Shown here: one piece after another, positions 21,813 to 33,219 of the stretch
Position numbering within the stretch: position 1 is the stretch's first letter
How the letters are laid out: each line of letters opens with the position of its first letter
NCBI GenBank assembly: GCA_930367205.1
Contig: OV884009.1
Span: 32,373,841-32,437,840, forward strand
Source of the DNA: Acanthosoma haemorrhoidale
Taxonomy: Eukaryota > Arthropoda > Insecta > Hemiptera > Acanthosomatidae
Length of the DNA stretch: 64,000 nucleotides
Direction: 5' to 3'
The notes under the pieces: model-generated
Database searches by the model: none
What the model was told of the DNA's origin: nothing
What the model saw: only the letters and a program-made list of their open reading frames with translations
Position numbers and translations under genes: made by a program

Positions 21813-22334
21813 AGTCATTGGCGGGGAAACTGAAGTTTTTCTAATCTGTCCTCAGAGAATGACCTCATTTTCCCTCTGATACATTCTTACTTCTGTTTAG
21901 CCTTGAGACGGTAAAGCAGATGCTCATTAAGAATGATACTACCAACCAACCTTTGAAAAGAAACACATAACTAGCTGATTCAACCATGACTAGATCTTAT
22001 TCAGCTGTTTATACTATAATGATTAAGGGATTAGGAATGATGAACGGTTAGTCACCAGTACATGTGTTTCTGCATCACATGTAATTTGGCCAAGTAATTA
22101 TTAGGGAGCTGATATGAAGTGAACATGATTTCAACCCCTTCTTAAAATCTTCGGATATTTTGGGCAGGATCAGATGTTTTCATAGAATTGCCCTTCAGTC
22201 CGATTTTATGTTTCATTGTAAATTGAATTGACCAAACGTTTTTGGATGTTACTTAACTTTTGCACAGACATCGCAAAAGTATAATGATACTTTAACCTGT
22301 AACATTATTCATAGGTAGCAGTTAAAGAAGAAAT

Positions 22335-22410
22335 CAATGGCACGGGACTTGAACCTAGGATCTCCCCAATTTCTTATCAGGTGCCTCACCAAGTAAGCTA
22401 TCCTGCTTCG
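22335..22410 (-). other. tRNA-like sequence, probable tRNA-derived SINE head
   Basis: On the minus strand an A box TAGCTTACTTGGTGAGGCA (22382-22400) is followed by CCTGA-TAAGAAA-TTGGG, a complete anticodon-type stem and loop, and then by a perfect B box GGTTCAAGTCC. The D stem (GCTT/AGGC) pairs. The T stem and acceptor stem do not pair well and position 33 is not T, so it is not a working tRNA. This is what a degraded tRNA-derived SINE looks like. The matching tail family was not identified. Confidence 0.6.
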
Positions 22411-23757
22411 TCCTCTCGAGATGACAAGTGTGAATTATCTTCTACCAAACCCTGTACTCGACGGGCACAGAGGGAAAGAGCTAAATATTAGAAATAGTAT
22501 ATCGTTTCTAATGAGAAATTTCTATTGCAGTCTTTGTCCCTTAGTATATTTTAACTGTCCCCCTGGTTTTACCATTTAATTTTTTATCTAGGGCTACACT
22601 AGCAACTTACAAAAGTATCACAATTATGATAATCTGTCAATTATCAAATAATTATTAATATGAACCGATTATCAACATTTACGTATATTTAGCATCCCAA
22701 AATAAAGAAAAAACATAAATGTCTAACTTTTCATCTAGCAGGTTTTCACCAGCTTAACCGCGTTCTTACAACCTTTCAAAATCATGGTTGGTGGATGTTC
22801 TTATTAGGTTGTCAAAGTTTGAGAAGGCTACCGTAACAAGGATATTTCTCACGGGGGTTCGCTATAGAACTGGTCTAACTATTAAAAGGCAAAAATGAAA
22901 ATTTCCCTGTTGGAAAAATCGTTTCAGTAATTGGCCCTCTTGGTTTATAGAATGAAATTAATTTCACGACTGTCTGATTGAGAAATTGAAAATATCTCCA
23001 CTTAAGGGCCAATTTCCCCCTCCAGGGAAATATGCATGAAGGATTACTGAGAAAATAATTGTGGTCGCTTGCCCCCCCCCCCTCAGTTTTTTCAATTCTG
23101 TTTATTACCTATTTATCGTCGGAGGATAATAAGGATGCTTCTTAGTTCCCTACCGTGTTCACGACCGTTTTCAATTTGCATTTTCTTTTACTAGTCCGTG
23201 AATCAGTAGCTTCTATGTTTTTTTGAATATTTGTAGTGTTTTTTTACTGTATAAATAAAAAAAAAATCAATTATGAAATATATTGTATTTTTGTAAATAT
23301 ACATGCAAGGTGAAAACATTTCTTAAAAATCAATTAAGTAATAGTAAAAAATACTATTAAACCACCTCTGTTACTGTTATTTGCCTTTTGAACTAATAAA
23401 ATGAATTGTTAGAAGCCATAATATTGATATAAAAATACTTACCGGATATGAAACCAGTTAAAACTATGCGTATTTCATTGTTCGCTTTCAATTTGTTTTT
23501 TTCAAATACTTCATGCATTATTACCGTCCTTATTGCACCTTTTAACACGAGGACAAATATTAAAGTTATGGATAGCTCTCGATCTGGGCTTTGAGAAATC
23601 TATCAAAAACTGTTTTCTCTTTTAATTATTTTTCCATACACCATACACTATTCAGCATATTCCGAGATGTGAAGCAAAACTGTAATCATTTTTACGACAT
23701 CTGACATAGAATATATGTGTATAAGACGCAGGCGCACATAAAATTATCGCTTTGCAA
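22411..23757. other. AT-rich unique DNA, no gene seen
   Basis: Nothing recognisable except a C homopolymer near 23072. About 22740-23060 is more balanced in composition. Confidence 0.5.
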
Positions 23758-23785
23758 CTCAACGAAAGTAAAGCCTCTACTTTCA
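23758..23785 (+). repeat. Dispersed hairpin motif, weak copy 4
   Basis: CAACGAAAGTAAAGCCTCTAC shares AACGAAAGTNNAGCCTCT with the better copies. It overlaps the target site of A4. Confidence 0.4.
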
Positions 23786-24136
23786 TACTCTGTGTAATGT
23801 GAAGTGAATCTTGCAATGGGCAATCTAGTCCACAGCTTCACTATCCACTCACCTGTAGACAGCTCCTCCGTGGGCGCGGCTGACGTAGGAGTGTAGGGGA
23901 CTTCCCAAGACTCCGCTTCCTCTTTCACATGCGAGGGAGGTGACAACCATGAGGACTTGGGGGGCCTCTGGGCTGTTTGTAAATACTGTATGAATGAGCG
24001 AGTGAATGATGACTTGTAAATATGGTATGAATGATAACATTTATCTCAATTACTTATTGCCTAATAAGGCAGATTGTAATTTTATCTTAATAAATTGTTA
24101 GGAAAAAAAAGAAAAAAAAAGCAAACTTTCATACTC
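23779..24136 (+). mobile_element. Family A retroposon, copy A4, with target-site duplication and novel 5' end
   Basis: The 12-bp repeat ACTTTCATACTC is at 23779-23790 and 24125-24136. The A body starts only at about 23860 (CTCCTCCGTG... region) and ends in TTAATAAATTGTTAGG plus an A-rich tail. The 65-70 bp between the left duplication and the A body do not match other A copies, so either the element carried an alternative 5' part or it picked up sequence by template switching. Confidence 0.85.
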
Positions 24137-25540
24137 AACAAAACATTTAAATCGTATTTGGCGATACTAAGCCTAAAAGATTTTGAGGGCTGACCTTCAG
24201 CAAACATCTACCGGTTCTTTGTAGAGGGAATGTGCGACGAATGAGTAAATAAAAAAATATTCTTAGAAAGGTAAAATTCATACAATTCCCATTATTCAAC
24301 CTTAACCAAAAATTATATTTTATTATCCAAATCATTCTGTGCTTATAGCGAATTCTTCGTTGCATGCCCCCCTCCCCTTCGAACCTCGAAGAGAAGCATT
24401 TTGAAGGAATCCGACAGCTAGCCCGAGACGGCAACAAACCATAGAACACAACAGTTTACACTTTAAATGTTACAATGGCATTAAAATAAAATTATTTGTA
24501 AATTAGGAAGAGAAACGAGTCATTTGATGACTAGTCCCATTTATGTGATATTATTTTGCGCATCAATACTCTGGCGTTCATAAAACTGTAAGTAATGCAC
24601 AATCCTTTTGAATCCCTCCTCTTCGGTGCTATCATGACGTTTTGTTCAGAAAAATTCCTTGAATCCCTCAGAGACTCCTCATTTAATGATGATTTTCGTC
24701 CTGAACCTTCTTTCTACTCGCCACCAGTTTCAAATTTCTGGAACCATACACTCATAGTCCGTTCAGAAACAGTACCAACAGGACGAAACTCAATAAAAGA
24801 AGAGTTTCAATGGCCAAACCAAATGGATTGTTTCGGTTGCGGAAAACTTACGTTAACAATAAAGGTGTAAATTTCAAATTCCAGTATCATGTCCTTTAGC
24901 CGAATGCTAAGACACAACTGAAGGGAAGACTAAGTCGTTTTGTTAACAAATTTATTTAGTATAGTCTAGGGATAACATGAGTATATCATGGCTGTTTAGC
25001 CTCCTTACCTTTACCAACTCCTCCAATTCAAATATGCTATCAAAGTGCGCACCTACCTGCATACCTCATCCCACAAATTTGCTTCCTTTGACCATTCTAT
25101 TCTTAACCATTATACCCTCAATTCCTATCAATATTCGCCGTTCGTCAACTCTCCCAATCTTTAAAATATTTTTATCAGTTCAATATCTCCCTTCAACGTA
25201 GCAATTCATGTCATTATCATTGGTTTATTTTTTTAGACTTTAAGTTTCATATTTTAATATAGCCCTATATTTGTCTTATATTCATCGTTACATTGTTGAC
25301 AAATTTCATTCACCTCTGTTTATGTTTCTTGTACCGATTAATGCTCGTTCAAAGTCACCACTTTTTTTCATGGGCCCATTATTGTTTAAAATCACATTAG
25401 AGTAAATCATGTATTATCATTTCGTCATAAAACTATATAAATGATTACATGAGTATTATATTCTCCAGAAAATTCTTAGATTGAATCTACATAACAAACA
25501 TGTGGAACATAGACGCATGAAAAGGATTCCGGGAGCTAGA
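24137..25540. other. Unique DNA, no confident gene
   Basis: A 91-codon frame at 24595-24870 begins MHNPFESLLFGAIM and ends near FQWPNQMDCFGCGKL. It has no recognised domain and no recognisable neighbouring exon, so I do not call it. The rest is AT-rich. Confidence 0.45.
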
Positions 25541-25904
25541 AAAAAAAAAAAAAAAACATAATCCATGCAACCCCTAGCTGTGAAAAGTATCCCAACAGTT
25601 AGATCCTTTACTGGGACAGAAAACCCTTTGTACGGCTGTGCGTGAACTAGTTGAGAGTGTAGGATTTACACCATTGTGTACGGCTGGCAATCGGAAAAGG
25701 AAAGAAAGACGATACAGGAGCCATAAAGGAAGGCGATATGAGGAATTGTCCGAGGGGACAATGGCCAGTGTGAGCAGAACCAATCACAAGGGGGGGCACC
25801 CATGGCCTCTCGTCTGTGTCCGATCTGTGATGGCAAATATTTATTGTGCTTGTAACACTTCAACCGAGCTATTTACTCATCCACAATGGCATCTCGGCCG
25901 GGAT
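25541..25904. other. Poly(A) run followed by balanced-composition block
   Basis: A run of about 17 A (25541-25557) after CCGGGAGCTAG could be the tail of an unidentified retroposon. The next 340 bp are GC-balanced with overlapping frames on both strands (69-103 codons), none protein-like. The class is unknown. Confidence 0.35.
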
Positions 25905-26080
25905 CATTCCACTTATGAACGAGGATCCGCAATGAATCAACTTTTGTAATATACATTTATATTTATGCTTAAAAGCAAACATTTACATGTATATATTTAC
26001 GAATTTATGTATTTTATTGACAAATATCATTTGACACTATAGATTTCGCCTGTACGGACATCTCAAGGACTGAGATAGTT
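25905..26080 (-). repeat. Family H, left arm of a large inverted repeat
   Basis: The segment is the reverse complement of 26972-27175, with mismatches and one 25-bp indel. It carries, in minus sense, CAGTCCTTGAGATGTCCGTA, CAGGCGAAATCTATAGTG and the hairpin CAAATGATATTTG. The outer end in both arms is CCACTTATGAACGAGG. Confidence 0.88.
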
Positions 26081-26971
26081 GGTTATAATGATGACATCTT
26101 TACCTAATTGGAATGGTACAATTATTAAATCATTTGGGAGAGAGATGTAAATGTTATTATATAAACATACCATAACTGCGATGGGGTGGGTTCTTCCTAT
26201 CCCAAACCTTGAACTATTCCATGACTGTTTATTTTGTCAATAAAATAATTGCGAAGACTAAAACTTGTAAAAAACCTAGAACGCCAATATACTAATGAAC
26301 TTTAAAAAAAAAAAAAAGAAAAGAAAAATGGATACCTAAAGGTGTTTAGAATGGATGTCAATTATCAATTTCAAGTTTCAATATAAGTTATATAAGTCAC
26401 ATTTAGAAGTACTAAGTATGTGGTAAAGTTATTTTCAGTCGTTAGGTTTTTATTTATGTATAATCATAAAAGCATGGGGACTCCTAGGCTGATTTTGTAT
26501 GTACGTCTGTGTGAACTGAACCGATTCTGTGGTGAACTGGATGGAGTGAGTGAAATTGTAGTGAAACCTATGAATGCGCTCTCAAATCGCAATCATTAAT
26601 GCTGGACAAGCAGATTGCAATTTTACAAATAAAAAACTTTCTATAATTAAATTTATGTGCATTTCAATGTTATTCACTACAGGGAACAATGATGTTTATT
26701 TATGTTTGGTTTTAGATTAGGCGCATTGCATATTAGAGCAAAATTATTTTTATTAGGCGAATATCGGTAATAAATTAATTTGAATTTTAACGTGAAATCG
26801 TTGAGAAGTATAGATTAGTTTAGTTTTATTAATTATATTCATCGTCCCATTATAATGCTTTATTATGTAACAAATAGTCTAACCAGGAGATTATAAAGCA
26901 GTAATTAAAGAAAATTATTCATAAAACCCTTAAATAAGTTTATTTTGTCAAATTCTACTTTGAGGCAAACT
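26081..26971. other. Spacer of the family H inverted repeat
   Basis: About 890 bp. It contains another H piece at 26235-26275 (TTTTGTCAATAAAATAATTG), a diverged A tail at 26545-26640 and a poly(A) near 26307. No transposase frame is visible, so if this is an element it is non-autonomous. Confidence 0.55.
26545..26640 (+). mobile_element. Very diverged family A relative
   Basis: GGAGTGAGTGAAATTGTA, then CAATCATTAATGCTGGACAA and GCAGATTGCAATTTTACAAA keep the order of family A tail segments, with many changes. It may be an old copy or a sister family. Confidence 0.45.
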
Positions 26972-27175
26972 GTCTTAGTCCTTGAGATGTCCATACGGGC
27001 GAAATCTAGAGTGCCAAATGATATTTGGTCAATAAAAAAGTTTTGAAGAGACTAATGCTTAATGAACAACCTATCGTGTAAATATATACATGTAAATATT
27101 GCTTTTAAGCACCAATGGAAATGTACATTACAAAAGTTGATTCATTACAAATCCTCGTTCATAAGTGGAAAAAAG
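26972..27175 (+). repeat. Family H, right arm of the inverted repeat
   Basis: Complement of the left arm. It includes AGTCCTTGAGATGTCC, GGGCGAAATCTAGAGTG, the perfect 6-bp hairpin CCAAATGATATTTGG and GTCAATAAA. The spacing and strong core conservation suggest a terminal inverted repeat or fold-back element. Confidence 0.88.
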
Positions 27176-28007
27176 CATATTCTACTTGTAATATTTAATT
27201 TAAAGAAACACTACTTCATAATTTATAACTTATGAGCAGCTACTAGGAAGGAGTGAAGGAAGGGTATAGTTTGACAAAGTGAATATATTTAATGACTATG
27301 AATAAATTTTTGAAATTTACTAATTACAAATTATACACCGAGGAGAAACATAAATAAAACAATGTGATATTTTCTTAAATAGTACCACAAGATTTTATAC
27401 AAATCAATTTATCTTGTACAATTACCTATACCTGCTTGAAACATTTGGGTCCCTGAAGCAGAGGGTTCCAGATGTGACATAGGTCTTACGAAAGAGGGGC
27501 TTCCCTTTCATATTATTTTGACTAACTGTTGAAACAGTAATTGTATTATTACCTCTTCGCTTTTTCTTGACCCACTTTCACCGCTCACGTTCCTCGAGCA
27601 AGTCCCTCGCTTCAGTTAACTCTACGGATGATCGTGTAAGTCAAATTTTTCATATTGCAATAATGAGTATTACCGAAGACAAAAAAACCGATTAAAATTT
27701 TATTCAAGTTATTTTCAAGGATTTGGAAGATTGATAACACGGCTAAATATTCGGTTTCGAATGACATATTTCATAAATTTTTTTAAGAAATGGCAGTTAA
27801 AAATTAAATACTTCTCTGCTTTTCAAAGTTAATGTTCAGTTCAATTCAAACCTCGTTGACTATCCTTATCTGCTTTGTGCGAAATTTTTGCCGCCAAAAC
27901 CCAATGCTGTTTTTCTTTGCTGGGGTGAATCAAACAATAAAAATGTTTTGTGAATGCAGGACCGCAAGAAATCTTCCCAGGACCCAAAATTTATTTTTTT
28001 CCAGTTG
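27176..28007. other. AT-rich unique DNA, no gene seen
   Basis: Nothing recognisable. The section 27430-27650 is more balanced in composition but has no frame or repeat match. Confidence 0.5.
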
Positions 28008-29070
28008 ATAATTAAAATCAATTACTTTTTATAGTTGAATCTATAGTATTTATATATCGTGGATAAGTCGGTAATTATACATGTAACCAAATATGTGAAA
28101 TTTTTGTTGGAAATCGGCTTGAATTGATGCCTTTATAAATTAATCTCATTTCCTTAGCAAAAACTTTCTGTTTCTTTAGTAGAAGTCGTCTGTTTCAACT
28201 ATAATTACAGACAGTCATTACAATCGTGTAGGTGACTTTGATTCAATCCGTGTTTGAAGGAGTTGCAGTATATTTTGCATAGTCGTTTAGTGACACAATG
28301 ATGGTAAAAATGAAAGGAAATCCATGAAAACTAATGAAGTGATGCTATTACAAAATAAAAAACAACCTTATTATGATAAAATTACAATCTGGCTCATTGG
28401 GCAATAAGTAATTGTGATAAATGTTTTCATTCGTACCCTATTTACAATTTTCATTTACCCGCTCATTCATACAGTATTTACAAACAGCCAAGAGACCTCA
28501 CAAATCCGCATGGTTGTCACCTCCCTCGCATGCGAAAGAGTTGATGCTATTAAAAAATATTTTTGTATCGTATCTTTTATGATAGATTTCCACGTTCAGA
28601 TTAATATTGTCCTACACTTTTTCTTAACCTCAAAATATGCGAGAGGTTGCAGCTGACTTAATTATTTCTGGAAGGACTGTGAGGAGAGGAAAGCGAAATG
28701 TAAAGGCGAATCGAGTCTAGACCTCGACCTTCATAGCTTTGGTCACATAAGTACAATTGACACGTGAAGATTGGGGCAAAGACAATTGGAGTGGCCGTAA
28801 CGAATCCTGTTTTTTACAGATAAATCGAGACCGCAGATGGTTTTAACGGTAATAAGATTATTTAGTCCATTACTATACACTGCGAGGATTGTTGGTACGA
28901 TAAAATTATTCATTTAAAAAAATCGTGGCGCTTCCTCATCCATTTCGCGAGGCCACATCCGTAATTGTTTTTAATTGACCGAGTTATATCTTGTTTGAGG
29001 TCTGACGTTTATGGCTTTAGATTCGGGAATACGGTTGGAAAAGAGCTCTGTATCCCAGTTGTCGAAGAAC
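28008..29070. repeat. Duplicated locus D1
   Basis: Two parts match the 38.2-39.4 kb locus. 28008-28104 matches 38248-38344, and 28501-29070 matches 38790-39360 almost base for base. The middle differs: here about 260 unique bp plus A copy A5, there A10 and B4. The 570-bp D block is non-coding; in its end, a frame open in both copies differs mostly by amino-acid-changing substitutions. Confidence 0.92.
28366..28547 (-). mobile_element. Family A retroposon, truncated copy A5
   Basis: In minus sense it runs from CTCTTTCGCATGCGAGGGAG to CATAATAAGGTTG. The 5' boundary is the junction with block D (CTTTCGCATGCG|...), the same junction as at 38.8 kb, so it pre-dates the duplication. Confidence 0.88.
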
Positions 29071-30832
29071 ATCGTGAAGAGGACTACTGTAGATTAGATC
29101 CGGGCGAGGAAGAGTACATTGACACAATAGAACGTCGAACCTCGGCAGCCTTATTGGTCACTGAACGGGTGAAGGGACGTCACCATTGGAGGTTCAATAG
29201 AGGGCACCGCCATCGCGAGTGGAGCATTCGTCACACCTCTCTATCGAGTCTATGACCACCTGCCTACTGCGCTTACCCATCTCACTCAAATGGAGCACAA
29301 TTAGAACTTAAAAACAATTTGAAACACACATTTCCCCAATTTAGATGAAAAAAACTACGAGCGCAACGCTTCACAACATCCTTCCTGTACCATAAATTAT
29401 TGAGAGCCTATTTAAGAAAATGTTTTCGATTTGTAGCACAAAAACAGTCTCATATTTGGATGGCTACTCTCAAGATATATAGTATCTACCATTTTGAAGA
29501 AACTCAACACTGGAGGCAAACGTTTTTCATGAATAACAATTATTCAATAAGAGACTATTAGTAAGATTTTTCTGCAACTTACTAACTACAAAATCTTTGC
29601 AAATAGATCGAGTATCATCCACGACAGATCCTTGCTCATTTTTAGTAAATATACTCGTTGATCTATTGATACATTCACTATTTTTGAGTAATTAGAATGA
29701 TTTTTTTTCGTTGAATAATAAAGTAATTTGTGTTATTTTTTATAAAAATAGAAGTGTGTATAAATTTACTAAAATTTATCGAAATATACTTACTCTTATT
29801 ATATTAACGAAAAAATAAATTTTTTTTACCTAAAATATTTGTATGAGTAAAACTATATTGTTCACCAAAAATAGCCATTTCAACAAATAAAAATGCGAAT
29901 AGTTAAAATATTAGCATAAAATCTATTGTAATCACTATTTTTTACATGCGAATAGTAATTTTGAAGGGAGATATAGTTAAAGAAAATTTGAGGGCTTTAA
30001 TTCAGTATCCCTGCCAACTTAAGGCTAACATTTCTAATTAAATGAAGTTTCCAATTTAGCGTAAGACTGAAAAATTGAAAATAATCAGCGGTGGCCATTA
30101 AGGAACCACTGCATCAAGATGGACCTAGGCGGCTCAAAACATGAATCAGACCTTTCAAACTCAAAACAACTAACTGATGATTAAGAACGAAAAATTACTT
30201 TTCATCAGTGTAGACGTAGAAGATTTTGGTTTTTATGTAATGGATATATTTAAATAACGATTATCAGCGTAATATACCTGTAAATGACGATAGTATAAGC
30301 GATTTTTAACGTTTTAGTAGTTTTTCAAATGTGGATACCGTTATTTTTTCAACGGTACGCCTGGTCTTTTGTAATGTTTGTCTAGCTTTTCTTAAAAATA
30401 AAATTACAAGAAGTCATTAAATCTGATATTCACAAGTCATGTGTGTTCCTCAATGCCGCTAAAAAGCAAACTAGCTCAACCCGGTAGGTTTCTATTCAAG
30501 ATCCATGTTCCTGGGTGTTTGGGGATAACCATCCATCAGTTTACGTTTGAAAAATAATTCTTATAATTACTCTTTGCTTGAAGATTCCATTAAGTAAACA
30601 CATAGCATCTCTTTACATGGGGAAAAGTTTGTCTGACGGGGAAAATAAAAACTGACAAAATTTATGTTTAACATGCTTATATACTAGGGTAACCCTTGTT
30701 TTTCATCTTAAAGACCCCCATTTTCTTGTTTCAATTAACCAAAAACCAAACTATACCAAATTTTAGCTCAATCGGACAACTGTTCGGACGACATCCCAAA
30801 TCAACCCACAACTTTTGATTACTTTAATGTAA
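29071..30832. other. Unique DNA, no gene seen
   Basis: About 29070-29290 is balanced in composition. A 96-codon frame at 28965-29255 spans the D boundary but is rejected as coding. The rest is AT-rich. A weak tRNA-like TAGCTCAACCCGGTAGG at about 30470 was noticed but has no B box. Confidence 0.5.
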
Positions 30833-31400
30833 TTTTTTTTTTTTTTCTTTCGTAGCCCCTTTAAATTTATAGATAATTATAGATCCTCAGACGAATCTAT
30901 TTACAAATTATTTTTGTATTTCCTTTAGCATCGCTACATTATATACAGGTTTATTTTATTTTATAAAAATTATATAATGAATAAACAAGTATAATGATAT
31001 ACATTATACGTGACTGGAAACTGACTAATAAAGGTGATGGAGCTCACCTTTTTGATCAACCTTAAATTTAACTTACATACTAATTCTTAACCTAATTTTT
31101 CCCCGGCAGTCTGTTGCCATCGATGTGGGAGAGGGGTGGTGGGTTCATAGTGTTAAACACTGGGTTGGTTAGGTGTTGCAACGAGTCAAAAAACTTAATG
31201 TGTCTCCGGTGGATAAACTCACCAACCGACGGCACGCCAAGCAACGGGTGCAGGTCAGCGTTCTTCAACCTCTCGAGAGAGGTATGTCGGACCACTTTTC
31301 GCATGATCCCATTCTGGAAATGTTGGAGACATTTGGCTGTATTGTAAGTCAAGTGGGTAAATAGCGGGCCACCTTACAGCAGAGCTGGCTGGAGGACACA
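30833..31400 (-). mobile_element. LINE E, copy E2 (longest, with coding end)
   Basis: In minus sense: C-terminal coding sequence, stop, a 3' UTR (AAAGGTGAGCTCCATCACC onwards), terminus GGGGCTACGAAAG and poly(A) (T run 30833-30846). It aligns with 18885-19230 and 42026-42363. The 5' side ends near 31400 close to another T run at about 31401-31413. Confidence 0.88.
31092..31400 (-). pseudogene. C-terminal fragment of LINE E reverse transcriptase ORF
   Basis: The 86-codon frame (start at 31352) continues upstream through LLYGGPLFTHLTY with a frameshift or stop. It includes LQHFQNGIMRKVV, a LINE-typical 'LQ..QN..LR.I' block, then LHPLLGVPSVGEFI, the 'LH..LGIPSV' block that follows the thumb in Jockey and CR1-type proteins, and ends ...RLPGKN. 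No catalytic RT motifs are present because the copy is truncated. No nucleic-acid-binding domain is visible. It is a relic and not expected to be functional. Confidence 0.8.
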
Positions 31401-31429
31401 TTTTTTTTTTTTTACATAAATCTTTCGCC

Positions 31430-31625
31430 TTTCTTAATTTTTTTTTTTTTTTTTTTTCCCTTAGCTCTCAAACTTATAAAAATAGGATGTGGGAAAAATA
31501 AAGAAAAATTATTTTGGGCTAATGAGTGCCTTTCACTAAGAGGAGTCCCCCATTTGAAGGATGTATGAGAAGGATATAGGGTGTGGAATGCCTAAAAAGG
31601 CGGATGGAATCAGGAAGTTTCTTAA
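31430..31625 (-). mobile_element. Repeat F, copy F2
   Basis: The body (31438-31617) in minus sense reads GCATTCCACACCCTATATCC ... GAGAGCTAAGG plus a long A tail (T run from 31438). An 8-bp direct repeat TTTCTTAA at 31430-31437 and 31618-31625 may be the target duplication. This copy extends further 5' than F1. Confidence 0.8.
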
Positions 31626-32179
31626 ATTAAAAGAAATCATGGTATAAGAAGGATATATCACAATTAATAAAATGGGGAAGGAAACTTGCTAATCTAGGGT
31701 CATAGCGCAGGTATAGGGTAAAGACATTTTTTTTATCGCCATCAAATAAAAGTTATTTTTTCTTCAATAGCTTTGCAAAAACTTGTTCATTTTTTGTTGT
31801 GTTGTGGTCTGGATCTTCCCCTGTTATGCTGGTAGCCCTGACAAAGATGGAAAGCATGTTATAGTATATATGGCATAAAGCCCTGCTAAAACCAATCTGG
31901 AATTACTATCTTGAACTGCTGAGATCAGAAAAACCATCTTCAAGCGCAACCGACCCTTCCATTCTAAAGTCCAAAGATCGTCAGTTAATGCACCCCCCAC
32001 AATAACCTTAAAATTCTATCAGAGATTATTTGACCAATCCTCTAGTGAGAATATTTTCAAGTATGAACCACCCCTGCAACTTTCCTTGATTTAGGGGGTT
32101 CTTTCGTGAATATTTAGGGAGTTTAGGCTTTGGTGAATCCTAATTGTGTGAATGTGTATTGGAAATACGGTATGAATGC
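31626..32179. other. Unique DNA, no gene seen
   Basis: Nothing recognisable, except a short stretch at about 32130-32180 (GTGTGAATGTGTATTGG, then TACGGTATGAATGCGATC) that may be a very old family A relative. Confidence 0.45.
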
Positions 32180-32720
32180 GATCTTAGTGAGGAGAGACTC
32201 TTTCGTGTACATTCATAATGAGCAACACACAACAACCTAAGGGTAGGGGCGTTGAACTGTTGTTAATTCGACAGGAAGCGCCTCGACAAGACATGACACG
32301 AAGCCAAGCGTGAAGTGTGCCTGTATTGGAGTGTATCGGGCCTGTGACGAGACAGACGGACAGACGGATCGAGGAGGCTGCCAGGACCCGGGGCATCAAC
32401 CGGGAGGGAATCCACAGACGTGCGAAACACATCCCCATACAAAGAAATGTTTTATAATTCAGTTACCGTTATTGGACACAAGGGGGCGACAGCTTTTGTG
32501 AAGCCGGCCGTACCAAACAGAATAAACGTTCGTTTCTTTGCCCGGTCCGTTTCCCACGAGGCGCTGATGGATGTATGTCCGGATACTGTTTTAATACCCG
32601 CTGTCATCTGCTCCGGACCTAACGTGAACCTCTTTCCCTCACATCGGACCCAAGGTTTCGTCAGGCCGGTTGAATAGTTAAGAAAACACGTATCCGACTG
32701 GAACAGATACACTCACAAGA
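32180..32720. other. GC-richer block of unknown nature
   Basis: About 540 bp much richer in G and C than the surroundings, with CGAGACAGACGGACAGACGG and many CpG. Overlapping frames of 63-86 codons lie on both strands, none with recognised domains. It could be a promoter/first exon, a transposon part, or a regulatory element. No repeat match in the window. Confidence 0.35.
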
Positions 32721-32824
32721 GCTTTTTCTCACCGATGCAATACCCCATGAAAGTGTCCATTACATATTTTTTTTTCTTTTTCGATTTGCCTAGTCCTTGT
32801 TACATTATGTACTAGCGGGATATT

Positions 32825-32985
32825 TTCCTTCTTCGCCCTGTCCTCTAAAAACGGGTACGGCCGAATCAAGATGTCTGAGAAAAGTGTCAAGACACTGTAT
32901 TGTTTCTAATCGCTCTGACAACTTAATGCAACTCTTTTACACGGCCCGGTTGCATTTCTTTATTTCGTTTGTTTTCTTCATTGCT
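32825..32985 (+). repeat. Block B, copy B1
   Basis: Matches 33541-33682: CCTGTCCTCT.AAAACGGG, ACGGCCGAATCAAGA, GAAAAGTGTCAAGACACTG (palindromic GTGTCAAGACAC). It is not joined to an A copy, unlike the other B copies. Confidence 0.88.
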
Positions 32986-33219
32986 TTATGGACTATTTTA
33001 AACTTCTAGTTTACTCTTTCTACGCTTAGGCAAGCGTAAATTTTAGGCAAAATTAAAATTGATAGCTTTGGATCTCTAACCGTTCTTAAATCCCTTCTTT
33101 CCATTACGTTGGAATACACCTTGTACCTGCAGCAGTGTATATTTTAAGGGATGTATTTTCATTTGCACGCTGATTGTGCACACCAGAGACCCTTTATATA
33201 TAAATATTTATTATTAAAC
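32986..33219. other. Short unique spacer
   Basis: AT-rich spacer between B1 and A6; nothing recognised. Confidence 0.5.

Larger units (their letters stand above)
21136..22334. other. Unique DNA with two hairpin-motif copies, no gene seen
   Basis: About 21136-21250 may be the degraded upstream part of the RT pseudogene. The rest is AT-rich. The dispersed motif occurs at 21471-21500 and 21771-21812. Confidence 0.5.

Noticed and set aside
22335..22410. Functional tRNA gene
   Set aside because: T and acceptor stems do not pair and the base before the anticodon is wrong, so it is only tRNA-derived.
24595..24870. 91-codon frame with a Cys-x-x-Cys near the end
   Set aside because: No recognised domain, no neighbouring exon, and a length expected by chance in 64 kb.
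28965..29255. 96-codon plus frame at the end of block D1 as a gene
   Set aside because: In D2 the first half stays open but most differences change amino acids, and the second half is absent. It also crosses the duplication boundary.
30461..30500. tRNA A box (TAGCTCAACCCGGTAGG)
   Set aside because: No B box at the expected distance.
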